From assembly GCA_034440635.1 (NCBI GenBank), contig JAOTON010000773.1, forward strand, positions 412,001-476,000: a stretch of 64,000 nt of DNA, given 5' to 3'. Below the pieces are notes generated by a model. That model had not been told where the DNA came from, made no database searches, and was given only the letters and a program-made list of their open reading frames with translations. Numbering within the stretch: the stretch's first letter is position 1; each line of letters begins with the position of its first letter. Source of the stretch: Lepas anatifera. Its lineage: Eukaryota; Arthropoda; Thecostraca; Lepadidae. A program made the translations under genes and the position numbers. This document shows positions 1 to 11,300 of this stretch, piece after piece.

Positions 1-229
1 AACAGTATTCGACCGAAAACCAAATTGATTTTTCTCGGTTACCGTTTGAAACCCGTTAACGATCCGCATCTCCAGTTAAAACTCTCCTTCCTGGCACCGA
101 CTAAAACTTATGCAAGCACGGGCTTAGTAAGGAGCTTTTTCTCATGACCTACCTTTGGCTGCAGTTTACCGCTAAGCTAGACAAGTTTCTGGTATCTTGT
201 TTCGGCTTTAGTATTTGAGCGGAAGCTAA
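1..229. other. Intron remnant upstream of the 75-bp array
   Basis: No coding signal was seen. By position this should be the 3' part of the intron that precedes the first visible futsch/MAP1 exon. The exons encoding the extreme N-terminus of the protein would lie to the left of the window. Confidence 0.5.
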
Positions 230-1050
230 ATGTTTCAGTCAGTGACATTGTGTTTCAGGTCCCTCCTCATTGAAACAGCGGAACTGTGGCGCCAGAGCCA
301 ATGTTTCCGTCAGCCCCCTTGTGTTTCAGTTCTCTCGTCATGAGACCAGCGGGATTGTGGCGTGGACCTGAACCAATGTTTCAGTCAGCCCCGTTGTGTT
401 TCAGGTCTCTCGTCATGAGACCAGCGGGACTGTGGTGCGGACCTGCTGCAATGTTTCAGTCAGCCCCGTTGTGTTTCAGGTCTCTCGTCATGGGACCAGC
501 GGGACTGTGGTGTGGACCTGAGACAATGTTTCAGTCAGCCCCGTTGTGTTTCAGGTCTCTCGTCATGGGACCAACGGGACTGTGGCGCGGACCTGCGGCA
601 ATGTTTCAGTCAGCCCCGTTGTGTTTCAGGTCTCTCGTCATGGGACCAACGGGACTGTGGTGCGGACCTGCGGCAATGTTTCAGTCAGCCCCGTTGTGTT
701 TCAGGTCTCTCGTCATGGGACCAACGGGACTGTGGCGTGGACCTGAACCAATGTTTCAGTCAGCCCCGTTGTGTTTCAGGTCTCTCGTCATGGGACCAGC
801 GGGACTGTGGTGCGGACCTGCGGCAATGTTTCAGTCAGCCCCGTTGTGTTTCAGGTCTCTCGTCATGGGACCAACGGGACTGTGGCGTGGACCTGAACCA
901 ATGTTTCAGTCAGCCCCGTTGTGTTTCAGGTCTCTCGTCATGGGACCAACGGGACTGTGGCGTGGACCTGAACCAATGTTTCAGTCAGCCCCGTTGTGTT
1001 TCAGGTCTCTCGTCATGGGACCAACGGGACTGTGGCGTGGACCTGGGCCA
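230..1050 (+). repeat. 75-bp minisatellite containing a splice acceptor and exon start
   Basis: Units begin with ATGTTTCAG at 230 (degenerate), 301, 376, 451, 526, 601, 676, 751, 826, 901 and 976. From 301 on the period is exactly 75 bp, or 25 codons. Each unit holds about 33 bp of intron end, with a CCCCGTTGTGTTTCAG acceptor, followed by about 42 bp matching the start of the next exon (GLSSWDQRDCGVDL). The last unit runs directly into the real exon. The frame that enters the exon is open through all units from 451 onward, while the units at 301 and 376 have TGA in place of TGG. A second TTTCAG occurs in each unit. The purely repetitive protein readable in another frame is not considered real. 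Confidence 0.92.
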
Positions 1051-1103
1051 CGAGCTGCAGGCTTTAATCGACGCCAACCCAGAAGGAGAACAATTCAAAT
1101 TCG
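1005..1103 (+). CDS. futsch: futsch/MAP1 exon, N-terminal domain part 1
   Basis: This exon encodes the start of the visible N-terminal MAP1 domain, which in MAP1A/B and Drosophila Futsch belongs to the heavy chain of a neuronal microtubule-binding protein. The translation reads GLSSWDQRDCGVDLGHEL followed by QALIDANPEGEQFKF. It aligns with the 'G-I-R-S-W-D ... L-D-Q-E-L' stretch of MAP1 proteins. The acceptor is TTGTGTTTCAG at 994-1004 and the donor is G|GTAAGC after 1103. The exon starts with two bases of a codon and ends with one, matching the next exon, which starts with two. Because the acceptor lies in the last unit of the 75-bp array, the true 5' boundary may be further upstream: 480, 555, 630, 705, 780, 855 and 930 are frame-compatible alternatives. 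The family assignment is firm only in combination with the following exons. Confidence 0.8.
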
Positions 1104-3913
1104 GTAAGCCTCCAGCTTTTCCCTGTCTCAATTTTGAACTGGGAGCTCTTGCTGATCGCCTAACTTTCCGTAAAAGGTCAAATTAAGTCACTTAAGGCAT
1201 GAGTCTGCCAGAAAGCTGCCAATAGCCGAACTTGGTATTCTCCGACATGAAATAGAAAATACAGTTTTTGAGATCAATCAAGGGCAACGGACATTGACAT
1301 ACGCACTGATACATTCTTTTTGCAAGACATGTGTGAGTCCCGCACATTTTTTATCTACAAAAGACAAGGGAAAACACATAAGGAAGGGACATATGACTCG
1401 TGTTATCCCTCATGTTTGGGCATTCCAGGCATCTCGGGAAAATTTATCCGTCTTTTGAAAGATATCCTAGTTGAAAAATTGATGCTCTGAAATTCTCCCG
1501 TAATAGTTTCTGTTCTGCATTTATCCGGCCTGCTTCTCATGGCCAATCTACTTAGTCACAAAATTTTTCATTCTCACTAAAACTTATTCATGGGGCTACC
1601 AAACAAGGTACTTGCTAAACTCGTCATATGCTTTGGTTTAGTGCCGGTTATAAGACAGGCTGGAGTTTGCAGTTGCAGATGTTTCGAGGAGAAATACGGG
1701 GCACGTTCGATCTTAAAAATACCCTAAATCTATTGCTTTTAATGCATAATTTTTTCATTTATTTTACTCTTTAATAATACATAAATATATTATCCAGACT
1801 TCTCCGGGTCCAACCCAATATACAAAACCACTCAATCTTTTCGCGGAACCTTCATTTTCAGAAGCCAAAGCTCGTTGCTTTTTGACCCGTCTGCCTTGGA
1901 TGAGCTCTCACTCTAATGCCAGCAACTTGCAATCTCTGACAATCCTCTAATATAAGTAAAACACATTCCCGAGTGCTGGGACCACGGCGACTTTCCCGCA
2001 CAACATTTCTCGGCGTGCACCTGGTGCTGGGTGGTACCATGCTGGCGATCCAATAAGTCACGCAGTAGGCAAGCGCTCCAGCACCGTCAGCTTCATGTAC
2101 TCAGACTGTGGTTAAATGTGAGGCTTCTCTTGAATGTACCGCCATCACGAGAGCCCATTTGCATGCGGTTCCGACTTCGACCGCGGCGTCCAGGTCACGA
2201 AGGCGAGGAAGTGGCTTTCCAGACCAGACACGCGATACCCTAACGAGCACTCCACTGGAATGCTGGGTCATTCTCTTAAGCGACCTGCAGTTACACATGC
2301 CTCTGGATATTCTTTTTAGTGGCAGGTCAGCTCATTGTGTGCAATGGCTCAGGCCACGGACAGACCTACTCCTTTTCAATGGTCACATAAAATGTGATCC
2401 ACGTGAGGTAAGTATTTATCGCACTTTCGTTAAAAGCAGGTTCTGAGAGCCTTATAATAATTCAGTTCAGTGGTAGTAGAATATTTTTTCCACATTGTTT
2501 AAAGCCTTACCGCGAATAAAACATCAAAACTATGGCTTTTGCCCATCATTAACAGCCACAAAAAGCGTTGGAAAAAACAATAAATACTTGTCACTCCACT
2601 CGTATCATCACTAGGTATATGGATATCGCCACAGAAAATCATAGGGTTCACGCCCACCCCCGCCCCAAAAATGTCGGGGTGCGGTCTGCCTTCAATTTTG
2701 ACACCCCACTAAAAACTTGAACTAGGTTAATAAAAAGTTTGGTTTACGGAAGAGTGTATCTTATTTTGAAATTTCGGTGTATCTGCAGCTTTTTGACACA
2801 GAAAATGTTTTGCACTACGCTCTCTAGCAAAGTAAACACAAGGAAAACTGCGCGCATATCTTCATACTTGGGTTCCCCTCCTTCATCATAAGAACAACTC
2901 GGAATGGTATGATTAGTGGGGAATAAGTTCATTTTCACTGGGTGGTAAAAGCCCTTCATTTTCATTTAAAAAGTACGTCACAATATACGAGTACTTTGTT
3001 TCATTATCTTATACTGTTCAAACCGTAATAAAAACACACAAGCTAAGCAAAAAATATTTTGTTTTGTGTTTATAAAAACGTAACAAAAGTTTAACTTTTA
3101 ATTAATAGCCAATGGTGACAAAAATTATATATCACAATCCTAACATTATTTTTCAATACAGGCATGCTAAAATAGAAGTTGTCAACATTTTGAACAACAA
3201 AAAAGATAAACGGTGTTATGAAAAGGCCTCGTATTTATACTAACCACAATCAAGTATCTTTGGAAACATTGTACGAAAAAGAGTGTGCCAATTTCTTGTC
3301 TTTTCCTCATCACATAGATAGGGAGATAGGGATGGCAATGTCTTATCTATTTTCTCCTATATTACTGCCTTCTAAGCAATAGTTATATGTTCGAAAACTT
3401 TATGCTAATACCAAATTTACGATAGTTAATTCAGGTGATATGCCAAACACAGTTCCATCATAGAATGGGAAGCCCGATGACGACACAGAACTAATTTTCA
3501 TTTCCAGAAGCTATCGCTAACAGCACACCGTCTGCTGTCACAGTTTCATGTTGTCATCGTTACAGCCCATAGGTCTACTACTCCAACGTGGTCACCGATC
3601 TTATCCTCTGAATTATCATTTGATCGTGACCACTGGGCTCCAGGCGCAACACATGTATATGCGGTAGTTTAACTGGCTTATCTATAAGTCTGGTCCTGCT
3701 ACAGGTTTCCATCTAACCCTACTAATCTTCATCCAGGCGCCTGAGCACTCCTTTGACGTCTCTTATGGTTCCAGAATGCAAATGTGGTTTGATACTACCC
3801 TGTAAATTGCTACGTAAATGTAATCCTCTACGTTGATCCCTGCCTGAGTTGAACCTGCACTCACGTTATACGAAACACCATCTACCACCACGCCACAATC
3901 TCTATTCGAATCG

Positions 3914-4160
3914 TCACACAATAAAGCCGCTGCCGAACTGCCCCAATTGCCAGCGGCTCAGCTGAACCGCTGCCAACGGCGCCGGCCATGGCACTGTATC
4001 CGTCCCCGCGGTGCCGCAATCTCGCAGAGCGGCAGTTGTGCGGCAGTCAATTTGGACAATCACACCTCGTGGCGTTGAGGGAGCCGTGGACGGCAGCGAG
4101 GTTGGCCGCCCGGGCGGCTCTGCCCCGGATGTCGAATGTGTGATACAGAACAGCAAAGCT
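3914..4160. other. GC- and CpG-rich patch in intron
   Basis: About 250 bp is clearly richer in G+C and CpG than the AT-rich intron around it, with CCGCTGCC/GGCAGCGG-type words on both strands. It could be an internal promoter, an enhancer or an old transposon fragment. Nothing in the sequence decides between these. Confidence 0.35.
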
Positions 4161-4635
4161 GAAGCTCGTGGGGGCAGGCGTCAATGGCCATTAGGAAAGA
4201 AGTAGTGGTATTAGATGCCAAACGAGCAGCCTGACTGCAGGACACTGATAGCTGCAAAAAATAGTTATATTTTCATTGGCTGATAACATCTTATAGCTCG
4301 GTAACAACCATTTTCACCTTTACAATGAAAATACGTTGAATGTTTACTAAAGAACTTTCTGCAACACCTACTGTAACACTGGTAATACCAGTGTTTCCAT
4401 GACTTGTGTTAATAAACGTAAACAAAATTTACGTGGGAGCGTTGCATTAAATACGCCATGAAACCCCTTCTTTGTTTTTGTATATTAGTTCTTACACTCC
4501 TCCTTACATTTCCTTACATTTCCTACTTTCCTTACTTTTACATACATTACTTCTTAGCGAGGAAGATGTCTTATTTCCGTACCGTTTTTAATTCTCTGCA
4601 AACAATGTGACTCAAGTACAGATCCATAGAGCTTT

Positions 4636-4672
4636 GTATGTATGTATGTACACAATGTACATACATACATAC
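4636..4672. repeat. Perfect 16-bp inverted repeat (GTAT/ATAC palindrome)
   Basis: The left arm GTATGTATGTATGTAC (4636-4651) and the right arm GTACATACATACATAC (4657-4672) are exact reverse complements around the 5-base loop ACAAT. It is a tetranucleotide microsatellite folded into a hairpin-forming palindrome. Confidence 0.9.
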
Positions 4673-4770
4673 TTCCGGGAAGACTGAGAGCAAGATAAAC
4701 GTGTCTAGAAATTGTAATGGCAGCCCAAGCGGACAACAAACCACCACGGTCAGCAGATAATATGAATCAG

Positions 4771-4977
4771 GGTGCGGAGTAGTTCAGTGGCTCCACTGCT
4801 GTCTCAGATTGGGATAACATTAACTAATGGGGTTTAATCCCGCTTGGAAGACCACCCTGGTCCATCTGGTCCGGTGGAAGGTTCCTTTAACATCCATAGC
4901 AGTGCTCCCTGTAATTGGGCAGTGAGCCTGTCTGGATTATTAAAAGTATATGTTTCTAATAAAATAAATAAATATTT
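4771..4977 (+). mobile_element. Candidate tRNA-derived SINE
   Basis: The head resembles a tRNA gene. TAGTTCAGTGG (4780-4790) fits an RNA polymerase III A box, and GGTTTAATCC (4831-4840) fits a B box about 50 bp later. No acceptor stem pairs, so this is not a working tRNA gene. A unique body of about 115 bp follows, then a 3' tail AATAAAATAAATAAATATTT, typical of SINE tails. No clear target duplication was found. A second copy elsewhere would confirm it, but none was recognised in this window. Confidence 0.5.
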
Positions 4978-6113
4978 AGTTTAGAGTTCTACTAGTATCT
5001 TCCCAAAAACATCCGTTTTTATCCGACTTTTTGCCGGAAATAGTCTATGCAAAGGGCTAAGCAAGCCGCACACCTCCACCCTATTCTAGTATTTCCACGG
5101 GAAGAGCCTGTCTCCCACACACCGGCTGAGTGTCACTGATGTCCAGTGCCGCGCCATACGGCCCGTTTCTCGGAGACACGTGCGCTTGCCTACCATATGG
5201 ATCACCGTGCACTACAGTAGCCAGCTGCCTGCTACCACCCAAATATAGATCACGCTCGCGTGCAGGCGCAAAAGCAGTATGGAGGCCAATCCATCAACTA
5301 ATCGAGGCTGCATTGGAGTTAGCTGGAGCACAACGACCCTTTCAAAGTTGCACAGATAATTCAGGTGGGTGGGTTGTGTCAGCTGGTCAAAAGAACACCT
5401 CAGTGGACTGACGCTATCGGGAGTGGCCCAGCAAACAGAGCTCGAAGAACAGCATGTTCGTAAACTGACCACTAAACAAATTGAATATATGTAATATCTA
5501 AATGCCATAAGTTTTATTTGCTGGAAGGTACAATCGCATTATGAGGATTATGAAACTTCAAAACATTGCTCTAATAAGCATTCCATTTATTTCACAGCCC
5601 TACCAGCACTTCCAAATTATTTATTGATCCAACCATTCCTTACCGAATTCATGGATGACCTTTTAACTCTCACCGATTTAATTCAAATTTTCCGAATTCG
5701 ACATCCCGCCTCGAAGCTTTTCCTAACTACTCAATCCAATCCAAGGGTTGTCACTATCCGTTACCAGAGTTTTGCACAGATGGATCTTTTATTCTAAGGG
5801 ATTACAATCTGCCACTACATTGATCAAAGCAAGCCATGGTAAGATACCTGTCCCTCCTCTGGCCCCAGAGTGAATGGATTACATCTGTAGAATATGAGGG
5901 TGTTCTGAAGCTGACTCCTTTTCTTCGACTGATATTAATGCGACTAACCCAAAACTTCTCACCTTATCTAGCGCTAGCTTCAGAAAAGCTTTCTTGGAGT
6001 GACTGTTTACTTAGCTACAAACATGAATGGAAAGTTGACAACGCCGAGTTTGTTTGTGTAGGCTTTGTATTTTCCCCCGTTCAGCAGCATCTGACCATGT
6101 CCTTGTTTCACAG

Positions 6114-6286
6114 GCGAAAGGCTGGTTCAGTTTGCCACCGAGAACGTGGTGGCAGAGATCCTGGTGAACCCGCAGGTGTACACATTCCAGCAGTGTCTTA
6201 AGAACATGCTGTCCAGCTTCACCAGACATAGACATCTCATCCATGCCGGCTATAGCTTCAGCGGCAATGGCTCCTGGATACTACAG
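6114..6286 (+). CDS. futsch: futsch/MAP1 exon, N-terminal domain part 2
   Basis: This exon continues the MAP1 N-terminal domain. The translation after the split Gly codon begins ERLVQFATENVVAEILVNP and ends in HLIHAGYSFSGNGSWILQ. It corresponds to the 'L-V-L-x-N-P ... H-K-L-L-V-L-x-G ... I-L-Q' segment of MAP1A/B. The acceptor is CCTTGTTTCACAG ending at 6113 and the donor is CAG|GTACTG after 6286. Entry phase matches the 1103 donor, and the exon ends on a complete codon, as the next exon requires. Length (173 bp) and frame are clean, with no internal stop. Confidence is high because the peptide joins smoothly on both sides. Confidence 0.9.
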
Positions 6287-7210
6287 GTACTGTCTCGGTC
6301 TGGCATCTTGGGATTGCTACTGGCAGCGACAGAAATGCCAGTTCTGGACGGAGATACCCTGCTGCAGAGTCAGTAAATGGTACAGGGAATGGAGCTTGCG
6401 AATGGGTTTTTGGGCGGGCTAGAATGCTGCGGTTGGGCACGTTTTGATGATATCCTTGTTTACTACCTTTGTTTGAAGAAGTGCTTTGATTCTCAGCACC
6501 TATTTATCGTTCAACAGAATGTGAACAAAGGCTGCCGACCAAAACCAATAAATTCTTCGCGGAGACCAAAAGAGAAAGGCAATGCAGGCAACGTCTAAAA
6601 AGAAAAAAATTAAACCTGTTAATGATTAGTGACTAACTAACAAAAACACAATTGTTAACGCTTGTCTTGAAGCAAACTTTGAATAGTTTTTCAGCGATGC
6701 ACTCTGATCTTCAATATTGAATCTGACTGTTGCAGTGACGATTTTTGGCATGAAATAGTTTTCTTCGAAACAAAAAAACCAGTGAATATTAACAAATTTG
6801 CGTACTTTTGGTTTTCCATTCTTATCACATACAATTGTAAAAATTGTCTGGGAACATTTCAAATACCACGTAACGAAATAGGACAATTTAAAAGGTGATG
6901 CAATTATTGATCCTGCTGAAAGTTGACCCAATTCCATTACGTGACTGTGCCGTGTAATCGCGTCTTAATCCCTTTTGACGATAGATTTAGCTTCTTCGTT
7001 TTAGTAGGCCATCATCAGTCAATGTCTAAATGAACTTTATGAGTTTTAGCTTTCACAGAATATCTGAACTATTGTGCTCTTTCACTCTTAACAGCACTGT
7101 GAAATGTTCTCAGCTAGTTTCTGAAAGACAGATACAATTATCACCAGAAATTCATTAAACTTTAATATTCGGCGTAAATAATTGGCTGACAAATTGACTG
7201 ATGTGGACAG
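6287..7210 (+). other. futsch/MAP1 intron (0.9 kb)
   Basis: The donor is GTACTG and the acceptor is GATGTGGACAG ending at 7210. The sequence is AT-rich and nothing else was recognised in it. Confidence 0.85.
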
Positions 7211-8300
7211 GACGGCACATTCAGTGGCAACGACCTTCTAGACGCACTTCGAGAAACCGACGTACAGCGCGTCATCCGAGCTTACGAAACCTCCATATCC
7301 ATACACATCCACTGTCCCGAGGAAGGCATCTGGCGGTCCGACGCCCTCCTCAAGGACCCCGTGTTCGCCGCCTCCAAAGTCTACATCAACCCACCCGACA
7401 AAGAGTCCGACCCCGCCGTGCTGGCAGCGGTGAACAAGTTCCGAGACTACCTGACCGATTTCTTGAGCGAGGCGTCTCTGGATCGCCTCCTGGAGCCTTC
7501 CGATGTTGTCGGAAACATTCGATTCAGCCGTCCAACACTGTACGTCTTCCCTGGTGGCCAAGGTGACGCCGCCATGTTTGGTATCAACGGCTTCAACATT
7601 CTGTTTGACGGCGGTTTCAGCCGAAGGGCATGCTGCTGGAACTTTGTCCGGCACTTGGACCGACTTGACGCAGTTCTGATGTCGCGCCTCAACAATGGCA
7701 GCCTGATGGGCATGTCGGCAATGCTTCAGCGCAAGGTTGACAGCGCCGCTTACCCCCAGATCGGACACTTCTTCACAAATCTAACGGACCAGAAATCGGC
7801 ACCCGACAACGACAAAGATGCCGATCCACTGCTGGTGAACACAAGACTAGAAGCACAGAGACTGCTCTGGAACCTGAAGGCTCTGTCCCTGAGGCCAACT
7901 CCGTGTATGCGAGACAATGCCACCGATCCCATCAACCTCTACCACAAGGTGGGCCATGGCAGTTTAGATTTATTCGTACTTAGCCCTCAAAGGGACAGCG
8001 CAGACATACAAGCGTTCATGAAGTCGTGGACAGACGGGCCAGATCACTCCCGGATCACAATAAAACTGAAAGGAAAAGAGTTCCCAGTGGCAAACTTGAT
8101 ATCGATTTGCTGTCTGTTGGTGTGGATTCCCGACGATCGACACGACACAATCACACGACTCCTATTCCCCGGTTCAGCTCCACAGCAGAAGGTGTTCGAA
8201 GGACTTGACCGCCTGAAGCATCTCGAGTTCATGAAGAAGCCAGTGTGCACCGTTAAGTCACTCGGTGTAAGACGCTACAAAACGGCTGAGACAGTGATCA
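7211..8300 (+). other. MAP1 N-terminal domain within the giant exon
   Basis: The translation follows MAP1A/B closely in order: a DGTFS start, the Cys-Pro-Glu-Glu-Gly 'HCPEEG' turn, then VFPGGQGDAAMFGINGFN, FDGGFSRRACCWNFVRHLDR, SAMLQRK, a DPINLYHKVGHGSLDLFVL segment, a FMKSWTDGP segment, and LFPGSAPQQKVFEGLDRLKH. In this family the region is classed as a degenerate metallo-beta-lactamase-like fold without the catalytic histidines. It is intact, with no frame break in 7211-8590. Confidence 0.9.
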
Positions 8301-11300
8301 AATCAGCCAGCACGCGCGTGTCCTCGGCTCGGCGGTCCGAGAGGATAGAGCGTGTGGAGGTGGAACAAAAGTCACAGCGTGTCAGGTCTTCCAGCAGATC
8401 CACAAGTCGGCACACCCGAAACGGGGACGTAGATAGCTTCCGGAAACCGGAAACGGCCTCGGAACAGGAGCCACTGCCCGAAATCAAAGCCAAGAAACAG
8501 GAGGCGAATAAAGAGCGTGCTGAAAAAGTCCCGGTGTCAAAACCTGGCAAGGACAAAAAGACAAGTCTGATGCACAAAAGACACGAGACCAATGACCATC
8601 CAGCGCCAAAAGAAGAGTAAACCTGAGAAATATGGCGAGAAGCAGCAGGATGAGTCTGTTGAACGCGACGATTCCGGCACTGCTAAAAAAGCTCGAAAAG
8701 GGAGAAGGAACTCCGGTCAAAGTGAAGAAAGAAGTTGACAACAAAATGCTAGTGGAGGAGAAAAAGGTACCACGAAGCATTGCAAAACCCAAATCAGCCA
8801 GACCTTCGGTGGAATCCAAGGTTATCAAACAGACCGAGAGCAAAGTAATCAAGGAACCGAAAGCACCAGCAAAGCCTTCATCGAAAAAGACCGAAAAACA
8901 GCCAAAAGTTCAAACAGATATCAAACCAACAGAAAAACTGACCGGGACACGATCCAGGGCTAAGCCCGCAGCATCTCCCAAGAAAGTTCGAGGCATCAAA
9001 CCCAAATCTGCCGATGCTGTCCCAAGGCCTGCAATGACTTCGACACCGAAAAGTCAGACAGGCTCACAAGAACATGACGTTAGCACCATGCGTGGGAGTG
9101 GCGACATCGAACAGGTCACTATGGCGGGCGATATGCTGACCGTGACCAAAGTTACGACTGAAGTGCAACGCTTCATTGAAGAGACTCAAGAAGCAGATTC
9201 GCTTGAGCAAATGAGCGGCGATTTCAGTCGGGAAATCGAAACTGACTCCCTGGAGCTCCGTAAAGTTGACGAAAAGGTTGACAGTCTCAAGCAGAGCCCA
9301 ACTACAGATGATTCTAAAGATATCCGCCAGTCTTCAGAGGACCAGATGCGTCGCACAGATATTGAGGAGGCTGTCCTTTTGCAAGGAACGTCAAGTCAGA
9401 AGTCTCCAGACCGACCTGAAGACGTACACTTGGTGAGGACAGCTGAAATGCAGACTGGTGCTACCATTCACAAGAAAGATGCTGTGAAAACCCCAGATGA
9501 AGTCGCAGAGCTTCCGGAACATGAGGCGCTTGAAGTGGCTGACCATGATGACTTACAGCTAACCACTAGTGCGCGTGAAGATCTGCAGCCTGATACTAAA
9601 TATCCATCCCAGCATGTCAGTGAAGATCAGCGCAACAAAGACAAGGAGATGATGGAAGACACAGAAAAAGACAAGGAGTCTGTGGCTGAAGATAAGCCTC
9701 TCTCGTCTCCGGAAAAGGCAGAGAAAGACCAGATGAACGCACTGCTTAAAGATAGTTCTCCCGAGGAACAGGCTGCTCCCGAGGAGTCTGCACCCAGCTC
9801 ATCTCATGAGTCAGAGCATGTTTACGATGCTGGAGGAGAGCCGAGCCCGAAGAATTCAGTCACCACTCATCCTGAGGAGAGCTACACCTCTCCAATACGC
9901 GAGATATACCCTATTGGTGAACCTTACGTAGAGCGTGGCATCGAAGCGGAACCACACCACGAAAAAGTAGAAATGGAGAAGCCAGAGAGAGTAATGATTA
10001 CGAGCAGTGCAACGACTCCGTCCCCTATCTCACCTACCAAAGGAGACAAATGGGCTTCTGATACGCCACATCTTCCGAGTGTAGATGAGCGATCACTTGA
10101 TGAGCCGACTTCACAAGATGTAGTCAGCCTCGTGAGCACTGATGTGCAATCCGCGGTGGATGATAAAGAAAAACAATATCCTCTAAGAGGACATGAGCTC
10201 CCAAAGACAAGTCTTTCTCCCACCGAAAAGACAAAAGGAGATGCTAAGTCACCTGAGACCAAGACCTTGCACAGCATTCTCGCTGAGCACAATATAACCC
10301 TGGAGAGCTTCAAGTTTTCCGAGGGCACGACTAAAGAAGATACTAAAACCAAGCCAGCGGCTGAAGTATCCCCCAAGAAAGTTATTTCTTCTCCTGGATT
10401 AGAATCTAAGGAGAAAGCCAGCTGAAGAAAGTGAAATTGAGACTGAGCTGCATGATGAAAAACCACCCAGCAGAAAAGAAACTTTTACCCTGAAGCAGGA
10501 CGATACACATAAGCACTCACCTGAGAAACACATGTCTCCTGATAGGGGCAGCCCTGGCGCTGCAATACAGGATGAGGAAATAATTACCTCGTCCGTCCCA
10601 ATCATTGAGCAGACGAGCAAGACGTATGTTTTGGAAAAGGAAACAGAGGATGAAGAAAAATTCAAGACAACTTTGCAGGAGCCATTACATTCAGCAAAGA
10701 CACCTGAAGAGGCGGCTACAGCACCTGAGAAAATTTCTCAAGGGATCAAAACAGAAGGAAAGAGCATTTCAAAAGACAAAATAATGCTGGAGGATAAGCC
10801 TATCGCAAAAGATAAGGACAAAGAGCCATACGAGGACCTACATGAGAAACCAGATGGCTTGAAAGCCACAACTACTGGACATAAAGACATTGATCAGTCA
10901 AAGGAAAAACTTCCAGGAAAAGAAGAAACGTCATCACATGCTATTTCCCCGAGGAGGACTCCGACCACAAACGCCACCTAGCCTTCCTTGAAGAGCAGGC
11001 TGCATTAGTTAGGCGAGATAGCACTCCAAGTGAAGTGGAAAGTAAAAAGGAAATGCAATCACAACAGCCCACAGACTCCACCTCAGAAGAGATCCTTGAA
11101 CCGAAAGAAGACCAACGGCGTGAGCAAGCGTTCTTTGAAGAGCAAGCTGCATTGGATCAAACAGAGGTCATTAAAATAGAAGAAAAGATCGCAAAAGAAG
11201 AAATTGCGCATACAATTCAGGACACCACAAAGGACAGGGCTCTAAGGATGGATGAAGATCAAGAGCGTTGCCAGGCTATGCTTGGACAACAAACTGCACT

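Larger units (their letters stand above)
1104..6113 (+). other. futsch/MAP1 intron (5.0 kb)
   Basis: The intron is bounded by GTAAGC at the left and TTGTTTCACAG at the right. It contains a GC-rich patch near 3.9-4.2 kb, a perfect short inverted repeat at 4636-4672 and a SINE candidate at 4771-4977. The short open frames inside it (for example near 2.1-2.4, 5.1-5.4 and 5.8-6.2 kb) show no family resemblance or splice support and are not called. Confidence 0.8.

Noticed and set aside
286..1107. Open frame of 273 codons of repeats (MFQSAPLCFRSLVMGP...)
   Set aside because: It is the wrong frame of the 75-bp array. The frame that joins the conserved futsch exon is a different one, and the period being a multiple of three keeps several frames open.
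2108..2446. Small open frames with a faint THASGYSF word similar to HAGYSFSG of the exon at 6114
   Set aside because: The similarity is eight residues only, followed by in-frame stops, with no splice sites. It is probably chance.
4771..4850. A functional tRNA gene
   Set aside because: A-box and B-box words are present but no acceptor stem, anticodon arm or T arm can be folded. A SINE head explains it better.
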